Origin: Siphonodentalium dalli
Taxonomy: Eukaryota; Mollusca; Scaphopoda; Gadilida; Siphonodentaliidae
NCBI GenBank assembly: GCA_032622095.1
Contig: CP136068.1
Location: 55,512,025-55,576,024, forward strand
Reading direction: 5' to 3'
DNA length: 64,000 bases
Made by a program: the position numbers and the translations under genes
The notes under the pieces: generated by a model
Told to the model about the DNA's origin: nothing
Databases searched by the model: none
What the model saw: only the letters and a program-made list of their open reading frames with translations
Shown here: piece after piece, positions 21,711-33,115 of the stretch
Position numbering within the stretch: the stretch's first letter is position 1
Layout of the letters: every line of letters starts with the position of its first letter

Positions 21711-22420
21711 ATATCATCATCATCATCATCATCATCATAATACGGAACAAGTCTTGCGACTTTTCGTCCCAATAACATTATTTGCAATGCTTGTTTACAA
21801 ATATATGTATCGTCATTCGATATTTACTTGTGAGTCACTTTAACATATTACTTGTCGTCGAACTCGTATTTTATATAATAGAAGAATGAGTCTATGTATA
21901 TTTTGAATTGATCGAGTGTTGGAGCCTCAACAGCGAAGTCTGGCAGAGAGTTTCAGCTATTTACCACCCTCTGCGTGAAGAAATATTTTCCTGTGGCCTT
22001 GTTAACAATGGGCATCTGTAGATTTTTATTATGTCCTCTTGTTCTTCCTGATGAATGTCTTTCTAATAGGTCACAGGCATTGATATTGTAATGACCATTC
22101 AACAGTTTATATACCTCGATTATATCTCCTCTTAATATTCCATATTTTACAGACATCATATTGAGTGTTATCATTCCGTCTCGGTAGCATAGAGTTTTGA
22201 TTTGACGAACTTCTAGTTTCGTTGCTTTTCTTTGTATTTCTCTAACACAATGCTTTGATATTTGTGATGTGGGTTCCATGCAGAGTTACAGTATTCGATG
22301 GTAGGTCTGCCCATGCTTATGTAGAGCGATTAGAAAGTGTCGATGTCCAAGTTCGTGAAAGTTCTGCTGACTATGCCGATGATTTGAGAAGCTTTGTTGT
22401 TTTAGGATATTGTAGGAAGG
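21711..22420 (-). pseudogene. LINE 3' end: RT C-terminal region, stop- and frameshift-broken
   Basis: Minus-strand pieces: SRTFTNLDIDTF and GRPTIEYCNSAWNPHHKYQ (about 22290-22415), then REIQRKATKLEVRQIKTL, LRGDIIEVYKLLNGHY, SGRTRGHNKNLQMP and KYFFTQRVVNS (21959-22250). The expected tryptophan after VVNS is TGA, and the frame then continues NSLPDFAVEAPTLDQFKIYID to about 21850. These are the thumb/connection motifs of CR1/L2-type RTs (EYC--WNPH, RGD-IE-YK-LNG, FF-QRVV--WNSLP). The insertion ends in a (ATG)n tail seen as CAT repeats at 21711-21739 on the plus strand. Confidence 0.85.
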
Positions 22421-22920
22421 CTAATCTGGCCGTGTCAAATTGAGCTATAGCAATGGGATATCTCGCATGACAACACATTTCTGGTTTTCGTGGGGTGTGT
22501 ATTCGCTGGATGTCTTATAGTTGCAGTATGTAACTATTGTGACCGCGTTAATTGCTTTCGATGTTTAGGTATGGACAATGGCTGGGCCATGCACTCTTGG
22601 CGGGAACACAATGCCTCCGATTTTTTATCCGCATTTAGAGGCTTTCTGGTGTGGTGAATGAGAAACCGGCAGTAATAAGCCGTAGTTTTTTGTAATAATT
22701 TGAAGGATTAGTTGTTTTAACGGAATTCTGAGGCGGTGCATTCATGTAACCAATATATTTTATATTATAATTTATATTTATGGCTAATAATATGATCTTG
22801 AGGGCGTTACCATTTCTGATTATGTTTTTCTTGTGCATATCTGGTGTGTGTAAAGTGAATAGCTGAATGCTCATGGAAGGGGTGAATAAGTATACAGCGA
22901 GTGCCAAGGTTGAGCTGCAT
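22421..22920. other. Non-coding; possible ORF1 scrap
   Basis: Mostly unrecognised. The stretch at 22777-22835 (minus, coding NIIRNGNALKIILLAI) is similar in DNA to 57860-57905, where it follows an esterase-like ORF1 scrap, so the two sites share a repeat family. Confidence 0.35.
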
Positions 22921-23228
22921 ATGCAAATATGCGTATCTTGAGTGGCTATATGACCATGGTATGGGCTATATGTATACATGCATATATGTATACATGCAGG
23001 AAGTGACAGTATGACAGTATGACAACATTAATTGTGAGGTGAATTGGTACACAAGGAGTGACTGCACGATCACGTATGTGATTTATGAATACTGATGTAT
23101 ACAGCGAGTGGCTGAATTGTCATGGTGAGTTGTATATGCAAGTCTGGAGAGTGTGAATGTCCGTTTGCGCGGTTCGGGACATTGGTATATCTAGAAGGGC
23201 TGTAAGGCCATTTGTGATATCTATATGA
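22921..23228. repeat. Minisatellite-like array, left segment
   Basis: Loose units of 40-60 bp built from GAGTGGCTgtATGGTCATGG, GTGAgtTGTATATGTATACA and GCGAGTGGCTGAATTGTCAT. The same units resume at 25920-26143 and 27062-27385, showing that the LINE and the 914-bp element were inserted into one pre-existing array. Confidence 0.75.
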
Positions 23229-23549
23229 TAAGATAAGATAAGATTTTAATGCAAAATAACCCCAAATGGGCAGTTGCAAACATGAATAAAATACATATAA
23301 TTGACAAAAAATAACTATATATATATATTAGTATTATTAGATGAGTAACATATATGCATATACACGTACAATGTAGTTTCCTAACGAATTTCTTTGTTCT
23401 CTTTTCATCGTAACATTGAATTCATCTGTTATAAATTATTAATTGACTAGCTTTTATTGGAATCCAGAGCGGCGAAGAAAGACCGGATCATGTCACATAT
23501 AACATTAATGGTTGTTTTGTGTTCATTCTTCATAATAAATCTTAATTTC

Positions 23550-24470
23550 TCATAATTCGTCATATCTGAAATATGTGGGAACTCTGATTATGTCCCTAAA
23601 ATATGTATCGCGCTTACTTTTGTAGGCTCTACATTCTAATATAAAATGGTATTCTGTTTCAATTTGTTTACATTTACACAAAGTACATAATCTTTCTTTA
23701 ACGGGTAGTGGGGGCTGTTTGTGTCTCCCCTTTTCAATTTCCAATCTATGATTCGCAATCTCGTAAATAGAATTCTCGCTTTATTAGAACGCGTATCGCA
23801 AATGTATGGCTCCATTTCGTAATTTGCTTTAAACAACCTATACGTTCTTGTCTTATTACCAGCGGTCGGTTTATTTTCGGAAGAGTTTATGTTGTAAAAT
23901 AGTTTTAATTGTTCCGTTTTCAATTTTCTCACAAGTTTCTTTTCTTGAATTCCTTGAAGTTTCGTACGATTTGAAATATCAACATCATATTTACCATACG
24001 AGTCATTGCATAATGATATCGACGCATTTTCAAGTGATTCGATGTATGCATCATGTATCAAAGACCCAGCTGGAGTATTAGAAACTTTTTTCATATACTT
24101 GAATTTGTTGTATAATCGCGTCATGTATTACCGGGAATCGTCCCAATTCTGCGCGTACGGCATGATTCGTTGCCTTTTGATTAACCGCTAAAATCGTTTT
24201 GCAAAACCTTAGGTGAACTTGCTCGCATGGTATTGTGTCAGAATGAAGCATTTTTATTTCTCCTGCCCATATCTCACACCTGTATATCATTATCGGTTTA
24301 ATCAATTTATCGAATAATTTGCATTTAGTTGGAATCGAAAGTCGCACCTTAGAAGGAATAGACTGCGTTAAAAAGAACATTGCTTTCGTGGCTTTTCCAC
24401 TTGTGTGCTCTTGTGACTTTGTCATTCTACCGGTCGATGTGAATTTTATTCCGAGATAGGGATACTCTGA
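23550..24470 (-). pseudogene. LINE-B C-terminal region in shifted frames
   Basis: Three overlapping minus-strand fragments continue the RT. First, thumb/connection (24078-24470: RMTKSQEHTSGKATKAMFFL, LFDKLIKPIMIYRCEIWAGE). Next, 23636-24124, including RTYRLFKANYEMEPYI and NKARILFTRLRIIDWKLKRG. Last, 23550-23744, with the Cys/His cluster LCTLCKCKQIETEYHFILEC (C-x2-C-...-H-x4-C). At least two frameshifts separate them, so no intact protein is made from this copy. Confidence 0.85.
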
Positions 24471-24472
24471 AA

Positions 24473-25918
24473 CTAATTCAAGCGTTTGTCCATTGAAATT
24501 GAAATTTGGCTCCCGTTTTGTTTTTCTTCGATCTGGAAATTATACATTTTGATTTGCTTGCATTCACCACGAGATCGATCATTATATTGAGTAAATGTTT
24601 CCAGCGTATTGAGACAATTTTGTAAACCTTGTTCTGTTTCCGACAACAATACTAGATCATCTGCAAATAAAAGATGACTGAGCTGGGGGTTATAAAGGAA
24701 TATGGGATCACCAAACCTATCTAGTGAAAGTTTTACATCATCAATGAATATCTTGAACAACGTGGGTGATAAGGGATAGCCTTGCCTGACACCGACCGTT
24801 GACATATGCAGTGGTCCACCTGTTTTAACTTGAAAATAACTTGATTGATACATCGATCGTATTATCTGATTGACCCTACCTCCGATACCAATGTGATGTA
24901 ACTTTTCAAACATCAAAGACCTATCCACTGAGTCGAACGCTTTCTGGAAATCGATAAACGCTGCAAAAATTGGCTTATGTTTCTGTTTATATTTATTTAT
25001 ACATGTTTTTAGAATGTAAGCGCTGTCAATTGTACCGCGATTCTTTCTATATCCGAATTGGTTGTCACTAATGAGTCCATGCGTTTCCAAATAGTTATTT
25101 ATTCTATTATTTATAACTTTATTGAACAATTTACCAAAGCTATTGCTGATCGCAATCGGTCGATAATTGTTTGGGTCATGCCGGTCTCCCTTCTTATAGA
25201 GTGTCTTAATGAGAGATACATTCCAGCTGTCTGGACAATGACCTGATTCTAAAACTTGGTTAAATAATTTCACAACGTCGTCTATTGTCGCAGGAATAAC
25301 TGTTTTAAGTAGTTCATTCGAAAAGTTGCCATATCCAGGAGATTTTCTGTTTTTTAAAAGTTTGACATAATTAATTACTTCACATGCTTCTATAGCAGTC
25401 TCACCAATGTTTAAAGTTGGGGTTTCGTTCACATTAGAATGTTCTGTTCTATCCGAAGAAACTGTCTCTTTACAGATCACTTTCTTGAAAAAGTCTACAC
25501 TTTCATCAGGATGTAAATAATTTGTTTCATCTCGTTTATTCCTCAGTTCGTTTATCACTCGCCAATATTCGGACGGATGTTCATTTTCCATGTTATCAAC
25601 TAGCTTTGCTAACTCTTGGAAATGTAGTTTAGATTTGTACTTAGTTTCTTTCTTATAAGATTTTTTGGCTGCGAAAAATTCCCCCATGAGATTTGCGTCG
25701 CTCGGATTTTGCTTCATTTCTCGACACGCGTTTCCCATTTCATGTTTTAACTGAAGGCATCGCTCATTAAACCAGTTACGCTTACTTTTTTGCATTTTGG
25801 ACTTAATCTTTCGAAAATGAGTCGCTCTAGTGTTGATAGATGTCAAAATAGTTTCAAAATCTCGAACTGCATATTCAGTTCCGTGCCTATTAAGGTCATA
25901 AGTTGTCATCCTATACAT
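24473..25918 (-). pseudogene. LINE-B reverse transcriptase
   Basis: 481 codons open. A basic N-terminal linker (1-180) is followed by the RT: KSPGYGNFSNELLK (192-205), NNYRPIAISNSFGKLFNKV (250-268), FIDFQKAFDSVD (321-332), VGVRQGYPLSPTLF (376-389) and LLFADDLVLLSE (416-427). Catalytic aspartates Asp323, Asp420 and Asp421 are kept. A frameshift near 24520-24540 breaks the frame. The correct continuation (FNFNGQTLELVSEYPYLGIK) is readable in another frame and leads into the fragment at 24078-24425. Confidence 0.87.
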
Positions 25919-26143
25919 GTATATGTGTATATACTATATAGACCTGGAGTTACTTCGGTGGCTGTATAGGTATATCTTGACCATGGGTGTCGCAAATAGA
26001 TATACACGGAGTGACTGTGTGGCCACTGGTGAGGCGAATATGTGTACAAGAAGTGAGATGTATGATCATGAATGTGGCGAATATGTATACCAGCATTGAC
26101 TATATGGTCATGGGTGGTGTGTATCTGTATATCTTGAGTGGCT
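25919..26143. repeat. Minisatellite-like array, middle segment
   Basis: Same units as at 22921-23228 (GGAGTGACTGTGTGGCCACT, GGTGAGGCGAATATGTGTAC, ATGGTCATGGGTGGTGTGTA). Confidence 0.7.
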
Positions 26144-26145
26144 AT

Positions 26146-27059
26146 ACACTCTAAATCTATAGTTGGATAAGAAGTTATCCAACAGTCAATCAACCGTTGT
26201 ATGCCCATCTACGTTGTGTGAAAAGTTTACAAATTGTATGCCTATCTACGTTGTGTGAAAAGTTGCATGACAATTATTTTTGTTGGATACACTTTTACAC
26301 AACGTTGCATATATAGTTACTACCAACGGTTGTATGTTAATTATGCAACGTGTTGGATGAAATTTCACACAACACTCAATCAACGTTAATTGCCCACAGC
26401 ACCTATCTACGGTTATTGAACTGTTGGGTGTTGGGTAGAGTTGGATGGCATTTGTTGATTGGAAAGTTTACCCAACGTTAATTGGAAAGTAAAATGGGGC
26501 AAGATGTCGTGGATAGCTTTGCCGGTATAGTATACCTTTGTTATAATTATTCTTTGTACGATACACTGATTATGTAGGCTTTATGTGTTGAGTGTATGGG
26601 TGTACTACTTTAGTCAAATTAGTGCCGTCAGTAGTTGTGTAAATTTGTAAACTTCAAAATTTGGCAAATATAAATAAATATAAACTCAATACATAAAGCC
26701 TACATAATCAGTGTATCGTACAAAGAATAATTATAACAAAGGTATACTATACCGGCAAAGCTATCCACGACGTCTTGTCCCATTTTCCAGTCGCTCGGGA
26801 GTTTTTTCACGCAGTCGTCCATCTTGTTTTGAAATATTTGGAGCCAAAAACTCGCATGCTCGCCCGCACCGGAAACGCGCTGCTAATGGATGACCCGATC
26901 ACGTGGCGGTTTTATCCAATGTTGTATGAAAGTAATACCACAGAAGACAGTTCACGCAATCAGTTGTGTACATTGTACTAAACTGTTGGATAATAAGTAC
27001 ACAACAAATTCGCACCCAACGAGTTGTATACAACGTTCATCCAATTAGATTTAGGGTGT
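26146..27059. mobile_element. 914-bp inverted-repeat DNA element inserted in the minisatellite
   Basis: Terminal inverted repeats ACACTCTAAATCTA / TAGATTTAGGGTGT (13 of 14 match) bound the element. A 2-bp AT duplication (26144-26145, 27060-27061) is the best reading of the junction, because the flanks rejoin to the minisatellite phrase GGCTAT|GACC. Subterminal regions hold many copies of (C)CAACGTTG-, GTTGTAT- and GTTGGAT-like words. The middle holds a long foldback. No transposase frame and no confident superfamily. Confidence 0.72.
26482..26790. repeat. Near-perfect foldback, about 110-bp arms, 89-bp loop
   Basis: Left arm 26482-26593 and right arm 26683-26790 are reverse complements with only a handful of differences (for example AATGGGGCAAGATGTCG against AATGGGACAAGACGTCG, plus a small indel). 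The outer ends are TGGAAA / TTTCCA. High arm identity argues for a recent origin, or for gene conversion between arms. Confidence 0.9.
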
Positions 27060-27061
27060 AT

Positions 27062-27390
27062 GACCATGTATGTGGCAAATACCTATACATGGAAGGCCAA
27101 TGGTGATGCGAATATTTAAACAAGAAGTTACTATATGTTCATGAATATAGTGAATTGATATACAGGTCGTGAATATATGGTCATGGGTGAGGTGTAGTAG
27201 TATACCCGGTGTGTTGGCATGGTTACTCACGGATGTATGGTCATAGGCTGGATGTATGACCATGTATGGGTATACCCAAGTGTGGCTGTATGGTAATGGG
27301 TGATGTTATGTGTATGCAGCGAGTGTGTGTTCATGTATATATGGTGTGACTGTATGGTCATGGGTGGGTTGTACTGTTGTACCTTTGGGT
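27062..27390. repeat. Minisatellite-like array, right segment
   Basis: Continues the units (GTATGGTCATGGGTGAGGTG, GTATACCCGGTGTGTTGGCA, ATGGTCATAGGCTGGATGTA) after the inserted element. Confidence 0.7.
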
Positions 27391-28330
27391 GACTATCGCT
27401 TTCCACAATAACTCAAGTATATGCTAATCGATAGAGAGGTACTATCAGAGTGTTCTCCACCTTAAATGCGTTTTAAATGCAATATGAATGAAACAGGTTA
27501 ATCAATTTTGATAATAATGGGACAAAGTAGCCACATTAATATGATACCTCTCAGTTCAATGCATATAAGACAGAATAGTGTATTTTGTTCATCAACCACA
27601 ACTTCTAAGAGGTTGCATGGCACGCTGGTGCATTATTACTATGTTTCATATTTTGGACGCCATTTTGGCAGCCATTTTGAGCCAAAGTGAGAATTTTGGT
27701 ACAATTGAGTTGGAATATCCATAGGAAAGAGAATGCGTCACTTATACTGCATGGTTATTCCCATTTATTGATGAAATGTGACTAGAATCCCAATGGTGAT
27801 TTTTTTGTTAAAAATTTTATACTGCAATCTGTAAAATCGAATTTTTGAGTGTTCGGAAGGGGTGGGAGACCACATGAATGTCATATTTCATTGCTGCAAT
27901 GGTCAGTTAACATTCGAAATACAAAATAAAGTCACAATTCTCAACCTGTTCCAAACAGCAGAAACTGATCTTAAAGACATCAGTAAAAACGTAACATTTT
28001 CCACTTCCGGCTGTTATTTTGGAGGCCATCTTGGACAGGGAGTTCCAATTTTAGCATAAAAAGGTGACGTTATGTTTTAGCTTCACAAAAGTGTGTACAT
28101 GTGTATACATATGACAAGATTGTCTCACTATAATTGCATCAAACTGACTTAACGGAAAATGGCAACCATCTTGGACGCCATCTTGAAATACAAAAAATGC
28201 TCACGCGGATTTTAGCGGATTTTGGATACGTTATAGAGGATATCTTACTCTTCAAAATGGTATAAAAACCAACTTAGTCCAATTTGTTTCTAGGTTGACC
28301 CTCAAATTTGAGTTTGTCGACCAGACTACA
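27391..28330. repeat. Dispersed repeat with 'GCCATCTTGGACGCCATCTT' words
   Basis: The right 136 bp (28194-28329) matches the terminal arms of the element at 44872-47069 (AGCGGATTTTAGCGGATTTT, GTTATAGAGGATAT, AACCAACTTAGTCCAA, CTAGGTTGACC, GTCGACCAGACTA). The rest carries three ATTTTGG-GGCCATxTTGG phrases also present at 46760-46925. This is a one-ended or truncated relative; the left arm was not found. Confidence 0.65.
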
Positions 28331-29095
28331 CTGGAATGTTCGACAACTTACTGTGTAACCTGGACTTGTTTAGCCTAATAGATCCTACTATCCTCTGGTT
28401 AATAACCTACTGTCTGGAAGAAGTTAATATCACGACTGGTTTGCTAACCCAAATAGCATAACCGGATGTAGTCTTTTCAATGTAATGTTCGACATTTTGG
28501 TGGCCCTGATTGTTCAATTGCAACCGACTATCCAATTCGACATACATCATGCATTGTTTCCTTGTAAATCGATAACCCCGGATCAGCACCGCGTGTCGAA
28601 TGTTTGGATCACCAACTGAATGTTACTGGTTGGTACCACGTACCATACGTGCATATACAACACGCGAGTATCACAACTGCTTGTTTCAACAAAACTCGGA
28701 TGCACTGGATTTACAGTCATAGTAATGCCTGACTATATAACATTCATTGCATCAAAGATTGCTCCATTCGTTACGCTTATCATCGGTGTTAATATAGAAA
28801 AAGACAGCTTTCTCGAAAACAACTTGTTTATGGAAAAATAACTTATCGCTAACCGGGAGAGATGGTGCATGACAACTGTTTTTCCGCCGGTCAGCCGATA
28901 TACACAGATCCACCGCAACGCACAATCCGGGTGCATATGAGTAAATATTAGGAAGAAATAAATGTTCGCTCGTCGCTATCTCGTGTGAGCATTTGGATGA
29001 GACAATTTCTATCTCTTTGGAAAGTCTTAAAATCAGTAAATATTTATCAGCATATTTCGACACACGGGAAGCTGCAGGAAAAAATACTATCAAAC
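28331..29095. other. No recognised gene
   Basis: Contains a 113-codon minus-strand frame (28752-29093) without recognisable family motifs. No repeat assigned. Confidence 0.35.
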
Positions 29096-29103
29096 ATTAA
29101 GTT

Positions 29104-29186
29104 TAATAGGAGTAGCGGTGCATGAGCGTTTAACGGGAGTAGCCGTGCATGAGCGTTTAACATGAGTAGCCGTGCATGAGCGCGTT
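29104..29186. repeat. Short tandem, about 28 bp x 3
   Basis: Units of GGGAGTAGCCGTGCATGAGC followed by GTTTAAC(A/G). The third unit changes to GCGTTTGAATGCA. Confidence 0.8.
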
Positions 29187-31425
29187 TGAATGCACGAATC
29201 GTCGTTCTATCTTTTGGGAAATTTTGTTCATGAATTGTTGATGACATAATGTATCACTGGGGATTTATATTTGGATAGACTGATAAATATAATTATCATT
29301 GTCGTACAATTCGAAGGTTTGGGAGGTCCTCGAACTCGGACATTGCATATACGTACTTAAGTGGAACTTACTTTGGTTCTTTCTTATGGGAGCAATATAT
29401 ACACTACCAAATGATGACAGATATGGGCCTCTGGTTTTCAACATATGGTGTGGACCGTGTGGCTAATTGGAATCGCGACAAATTAACTGCACCCTGGTGC
29501 CGGTTGGTCGAGACGAGGCATTAGTCTAATTTGTATCATATAATTATAGGGATAACCATGAAGTGAGTGGCCGCGGTTTCTATATTGGATACGGAAGTTC
29601 ATATGTCAGAGCTAGGTTCGCTCTTCATTATACCATCTATTATTGATACGAATGATCAATCGACATTTCGAGCCAACAATATCGCCCGTTGTTATGGCGC
29701 AATTTGGGAATACGATGATATATGGTCTGTAAAAATGTCAGATTCGACCACATTTCACACGATACTGAAGAAACAGTCGATAGAGGAATTTCAACACAAA
29801 CAGTTTTGCCAAAATAGGATTGTTACAATGAGGATATGAATGACATATTGCACATTGATGACATCACACAGTACTGTGGGTATTGAATGTTGGGTGCATG
29901 CTTTGTATACCACTGAGCATTGAGGGTATATATGATAAATTCCCCGTTCACATATACAGTATGCTTCGTTCACATGTACAGTATGCTTCGTTCACATGCA
30001 CGTATAGTGTGATTCGTTCACATATATTATGGTCGTCATAGAGTTAGATCCGAAAACAAATGACACAGAAGTCATTTTAGTGTGCAACGTGGAATAACAT
30101 GCAAAATCCCAATTCAACATGACGTCAAAAATTCCCGGCTGTATCGAGAAATGTCGAATATCTGCAAATCGTACACCACATTGCGTCACATTATAGTAAT
30201 AACTTGAAATGTATACAAATAGTGCATTGTTAGAATCCATATTGCATGTTTCGTGGTTCCTTCTCATGGGTGGGTTAATCGGTCTCTAGATGTAAAAAAA
30301 AAAAAAAAATAGTAGATGATTTCTAAGCTTTATTTTATTAATTAGCTATAGGTTATCGGCCGCAATACGTAGAACGCTAACCGCATCATAAGTAACAAAA
30401 GTCGGTCAAGAAGTGAAAAACACGGCCAACAAGCAAAAATGTCGGCCAATAAGTAGAAAGGCGGCCAATAAGTCAACGGTAACGTAAATGGCGTCATACG
30501 TATTTAGCTCGATCGGCAAAGAATACTGGGTTGACGAAAGATTGATTACAGTTGCTTTCGGATGAATTAAGGTACGGACTGTCACTGATTTTGGGAGTAA
30601 ATATTATGAACTGCATGTATCCGTATCATTATAATTCCCAGTGGAAACAGACAGTACTGTGTGAAATCGTTGCATGTACTTCACAAATTTCACAAGAATA
30701 AAATTAGCTGGAATAATTGTTAATTTATTAATGCACAAAATGGTACATATATATTTTAATATGTTCATCCTGTGAAACAACCATTGCCAATGTTGCTAAT
30801 TAATAAAATATTAATTAATTGGTTGTTTCCACATTAACCGAGTCATAACTCGGCCAATATGGAAACAACCAATTAATATTGATATTAATTTTAAGAAAAC
30901 CTATACTGGTACGTCTGTCCAAACACAATTGTTGTAAGGCTGCATTTGTTTGTATCACATGTTTTCCCAATGTGTCAAAATCTTTAGGACGAGGCAAAAT
31001 AGCAGAAACAAACAATTTGGCATTGGTCCTTTCTGTACACAAAGATATCAATACCAAGTTTGTTTGTAAAAACGCAATTCTCTATCGATCTGTCCTTGGT
31101 TTCAACAATTTTAGGATAGGTCAGTTGCTGGCTAAATAATGAAACATCTGGGGTCCGGTGAGTGGCGGGTTCATATATTTGGTTGGGCGAATATCGAGCT
31201 TTCGTTAGATAACAAGAAGAGCGCTCTACCTGCTATATATTAACCGTGATACCGGACATTCCCACGCAATTATAAGTTATGTCCCTCAGTGTGTTGTGTT
31301 GTTCCGCCCCGTCCAGCAGTTTGTCATGTCCCCAGGAAAATTACACAATATGTGTGCAATTGAATAGAGTGTCATAGATATATAGATATTTATTATTCTT
31401 TGTTCAATATATCCTCGTGAAAATA
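29187..31425. other. No recognised gene; minor repeats and a hairpin
   Basis: Short tandem TTCGTTCACATgTACAGTATGC at 29943-30010, a poly-A tract at 30294-30309, and about four loose units of CGGCCAATAAGT-type at 30397-30478. The frames (up to 91 codons) are not recognised as genes. Confidence 0.4.
30811..30880. repeat. Hairpin, about 20-bp arms
   Basis: ATTAATTGGTTGTTTCC (plus AcAT) pairs with ATaTGGAAACAACCAATTAAT around a 27-base loop that itself has GAG/CTC pairing. Not obviously a transposon end. Confidence 0.75.
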
Positions 31426-31427
31426 AG

Positions 31428-31763
31428 TTCATATTGGACCTAAATAGTGGCATTACTTCATATTGGACCTAAATAGTGGCATTACTTCACATTGGACCTA
31501 AATAGTGGCATTACGTCATATTGGACCTAAATAGTGGCATTACTTCATATTGGACCTAAATAGTGGCATTACTTCATATTGGACCTAAATAGTGGCATTA
31601 CTTCACATTGGACTTTTTGTTTTGGAATTAAAACTAACGCCGTTACAACCTCTGCCAGGTTACCCCGAGTTATCAAACCAATTTGGTTGAAATCGGAGCA
31701 GCAGTCTGGGAAAATATCGGGACAGACAGACAGACGGACGGACAGACATATCCTACTCTTTTA
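31428..31763 (+). repeat. Family Y copy with a 29-bp tandem array
   Basis: Six full copies and a seventh partial of the 29-bp unit TTCATATTGGACCTAAATAG + TGGCATTAC (31428-31613), nearly identical to each other. They are followed by the family Y tail: TAACGCCGTTACAACCTCTG, GTTGAAATCGGAGCAGCAG, a GACAGACAGACGGACGG microsatellite and TCCTACTCTTTTATATA. Other Y copies have only about two diverged units, so the array expanded here. Confidence 0.8.
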
Positions 31764-32278
31764 TATAAGATAAGATAAGCTAAGATTTTAATGCAAAATA
31801 CACCCAAATGGGCAGTTGCAAACATGAATAAGATACATATAATTTGACAAAAAGTAACTATATATATTAGATGAGTAACATATATGCATATACACGTACA
31901 ATGTAGTTTCCTAACGAATTTCTTTTTTCTCTTTTCATCTTAAAATTTAATTCATCAGTTATAAATTATCAATTGACTAGCTTTTATTGGAACCCCGAGC
32001 GGTGAAGAAAGACCGGATCATGTCACATATAACATTAATGGTTGGTTTGTGTTCATTCTTCATAATAAATCTAAATTTCTCATAATTCGTCATATCTGAA
32101 AAATGTGGGAACTCTGTGATTATGTCCCTAAAATATGTATCGCGCATACTTGTGTAGGCTCTAAATTCTAATATAAAATGGTATTCTGTTTCAATTTGTT
32201 TACATTTACAAAAAGTACATAATCTTTCTTTAACGGGTAGTGTTTGTGTCTCCCCTTTTCAATTTCCAATCTATGATT
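31764..32278 (-). mobile_element. LINE-B copy 2, 3' end only
   Basis: About 515 bp nearly identical to 23229-23760 of copy 1, including the ATCTT-type tail (AGATAAGATAAG... at 31766) and the C-terminal coding part (YHFILEC region). It has small indels and a CTLC-to-CTFC-type change. It is truncated where LINE-B copy 1 reads CTATGATTCG, at about 32272. Confidence 0.88.
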
Positions 32279-32309
32279 GCTGATTCGAAATATATATATA
32301 TAGAGATTA

Positions 32310-33112
32310 TACTAGCTGACACAGCGTCGAAGGGGCCTGTGATATGTGCGTTATATATATTATATTTATTATGCTACTTCAATATATCCTTGTGCAAATA
32401 AATTCATATTGGACCTATATATTGGCATTGGTTCTTGTTGGACTTTTTTATTCTGGAATAAGCCCATCGTGGACTTCTACCCGTTATTCCGTTGGATGGC
32501 GCGGGCCACAGTGAAATCACTTATATAAACAGCGTACATATCTGCTGCAGCATATTCTCATGCAAACAGTTTCATATTGGACGTATTTGATTCTGAAGTA
32601 GGCCCATAGTGAGCTTATTTTAATTTGTTTAATTATATTTGTTTAATAAAATTTTTGAAAAACTAACGCCGTTGTAACCTACACCAGGTTGAAATTGGAC
32701 CAGCAGTCTTGGAGAAAAATCCGGACGGACGGACGGACGGACAAACATATCCTACTCTGTTATATATATAGACAAACGGACGGACGGATAAACAGAGCCT
32801 ACTATATATATCGACTAACTGCATACAGCCTTTATACAGCGTCGGAGGGGCCTGTGCCCCATACACAAAGGATTCGTCGCTATTAGATTTTTGCCCAAAT
32901 CAACAAACATTATTTTTCATTGTTTTTTTCTATTTTTTTAATTAAATTTGTTTTAGATAAAAAAAATTTGAAAACTAACGACGTTATAACCTCCGCCAGG
33001 GTAACCCGAGTCACCACACAACATTTGGTTGAAATCGGTATATATGTCTTGGAGAACAATCATGATAGACATACAGACAGACCGAGGACAGACACATCCT
33101 ACTCATATATAT
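32310..33112 (+). repeat. Family Y copies (two, adjacent)
   Basis: Head phrase CAGCGTCGaAGGGGCCTGTG at 32323 and 32837; interior TTCATATTGGACCTATATAT; tail TAACGCCGTTGTAACCTACA, TTGAAATTGGACCAGCAGTC, a GGACGGACGGAC tract and CATATCCTACTCTGTTATATATA. The second copy has the same tail at 32972-33112. No protein-coding capacity. A non-autonomous retroelement or SINE-like family is likely but unproven. Confidence 0.7.
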
Positions 33113-33115
33113 ATA

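Larger units (their letters stand above)
23229..25918 (-). mobile_element. LINE-B copy 1, 5'-truncated non-LTR retrotransposon
   Basis: Minus-strand element with RT and a C-terminal zinc-knuckle region, ending in an ATCTT repeat tail (GATAAGATAAG... on the plus strand at 23228-23244). The endonuclease is missing, so the copy is 5'-truncated near 25918. A second, 3'-only copy lies at 31764-32278. The RT has an FADD box and VRQGYPLSP-type motif, unlike the YADD/GVPQGS of LINE-A, so it belongs to a different clade. The surrounding minisatellite units show the insertion site. Confidence 0.85.

Noticed and set aside
28752-29093. 113-codon minus-strand frame
   Set aside because: No family resemblance, and it overlaps a second frame of similar length on the same strand.
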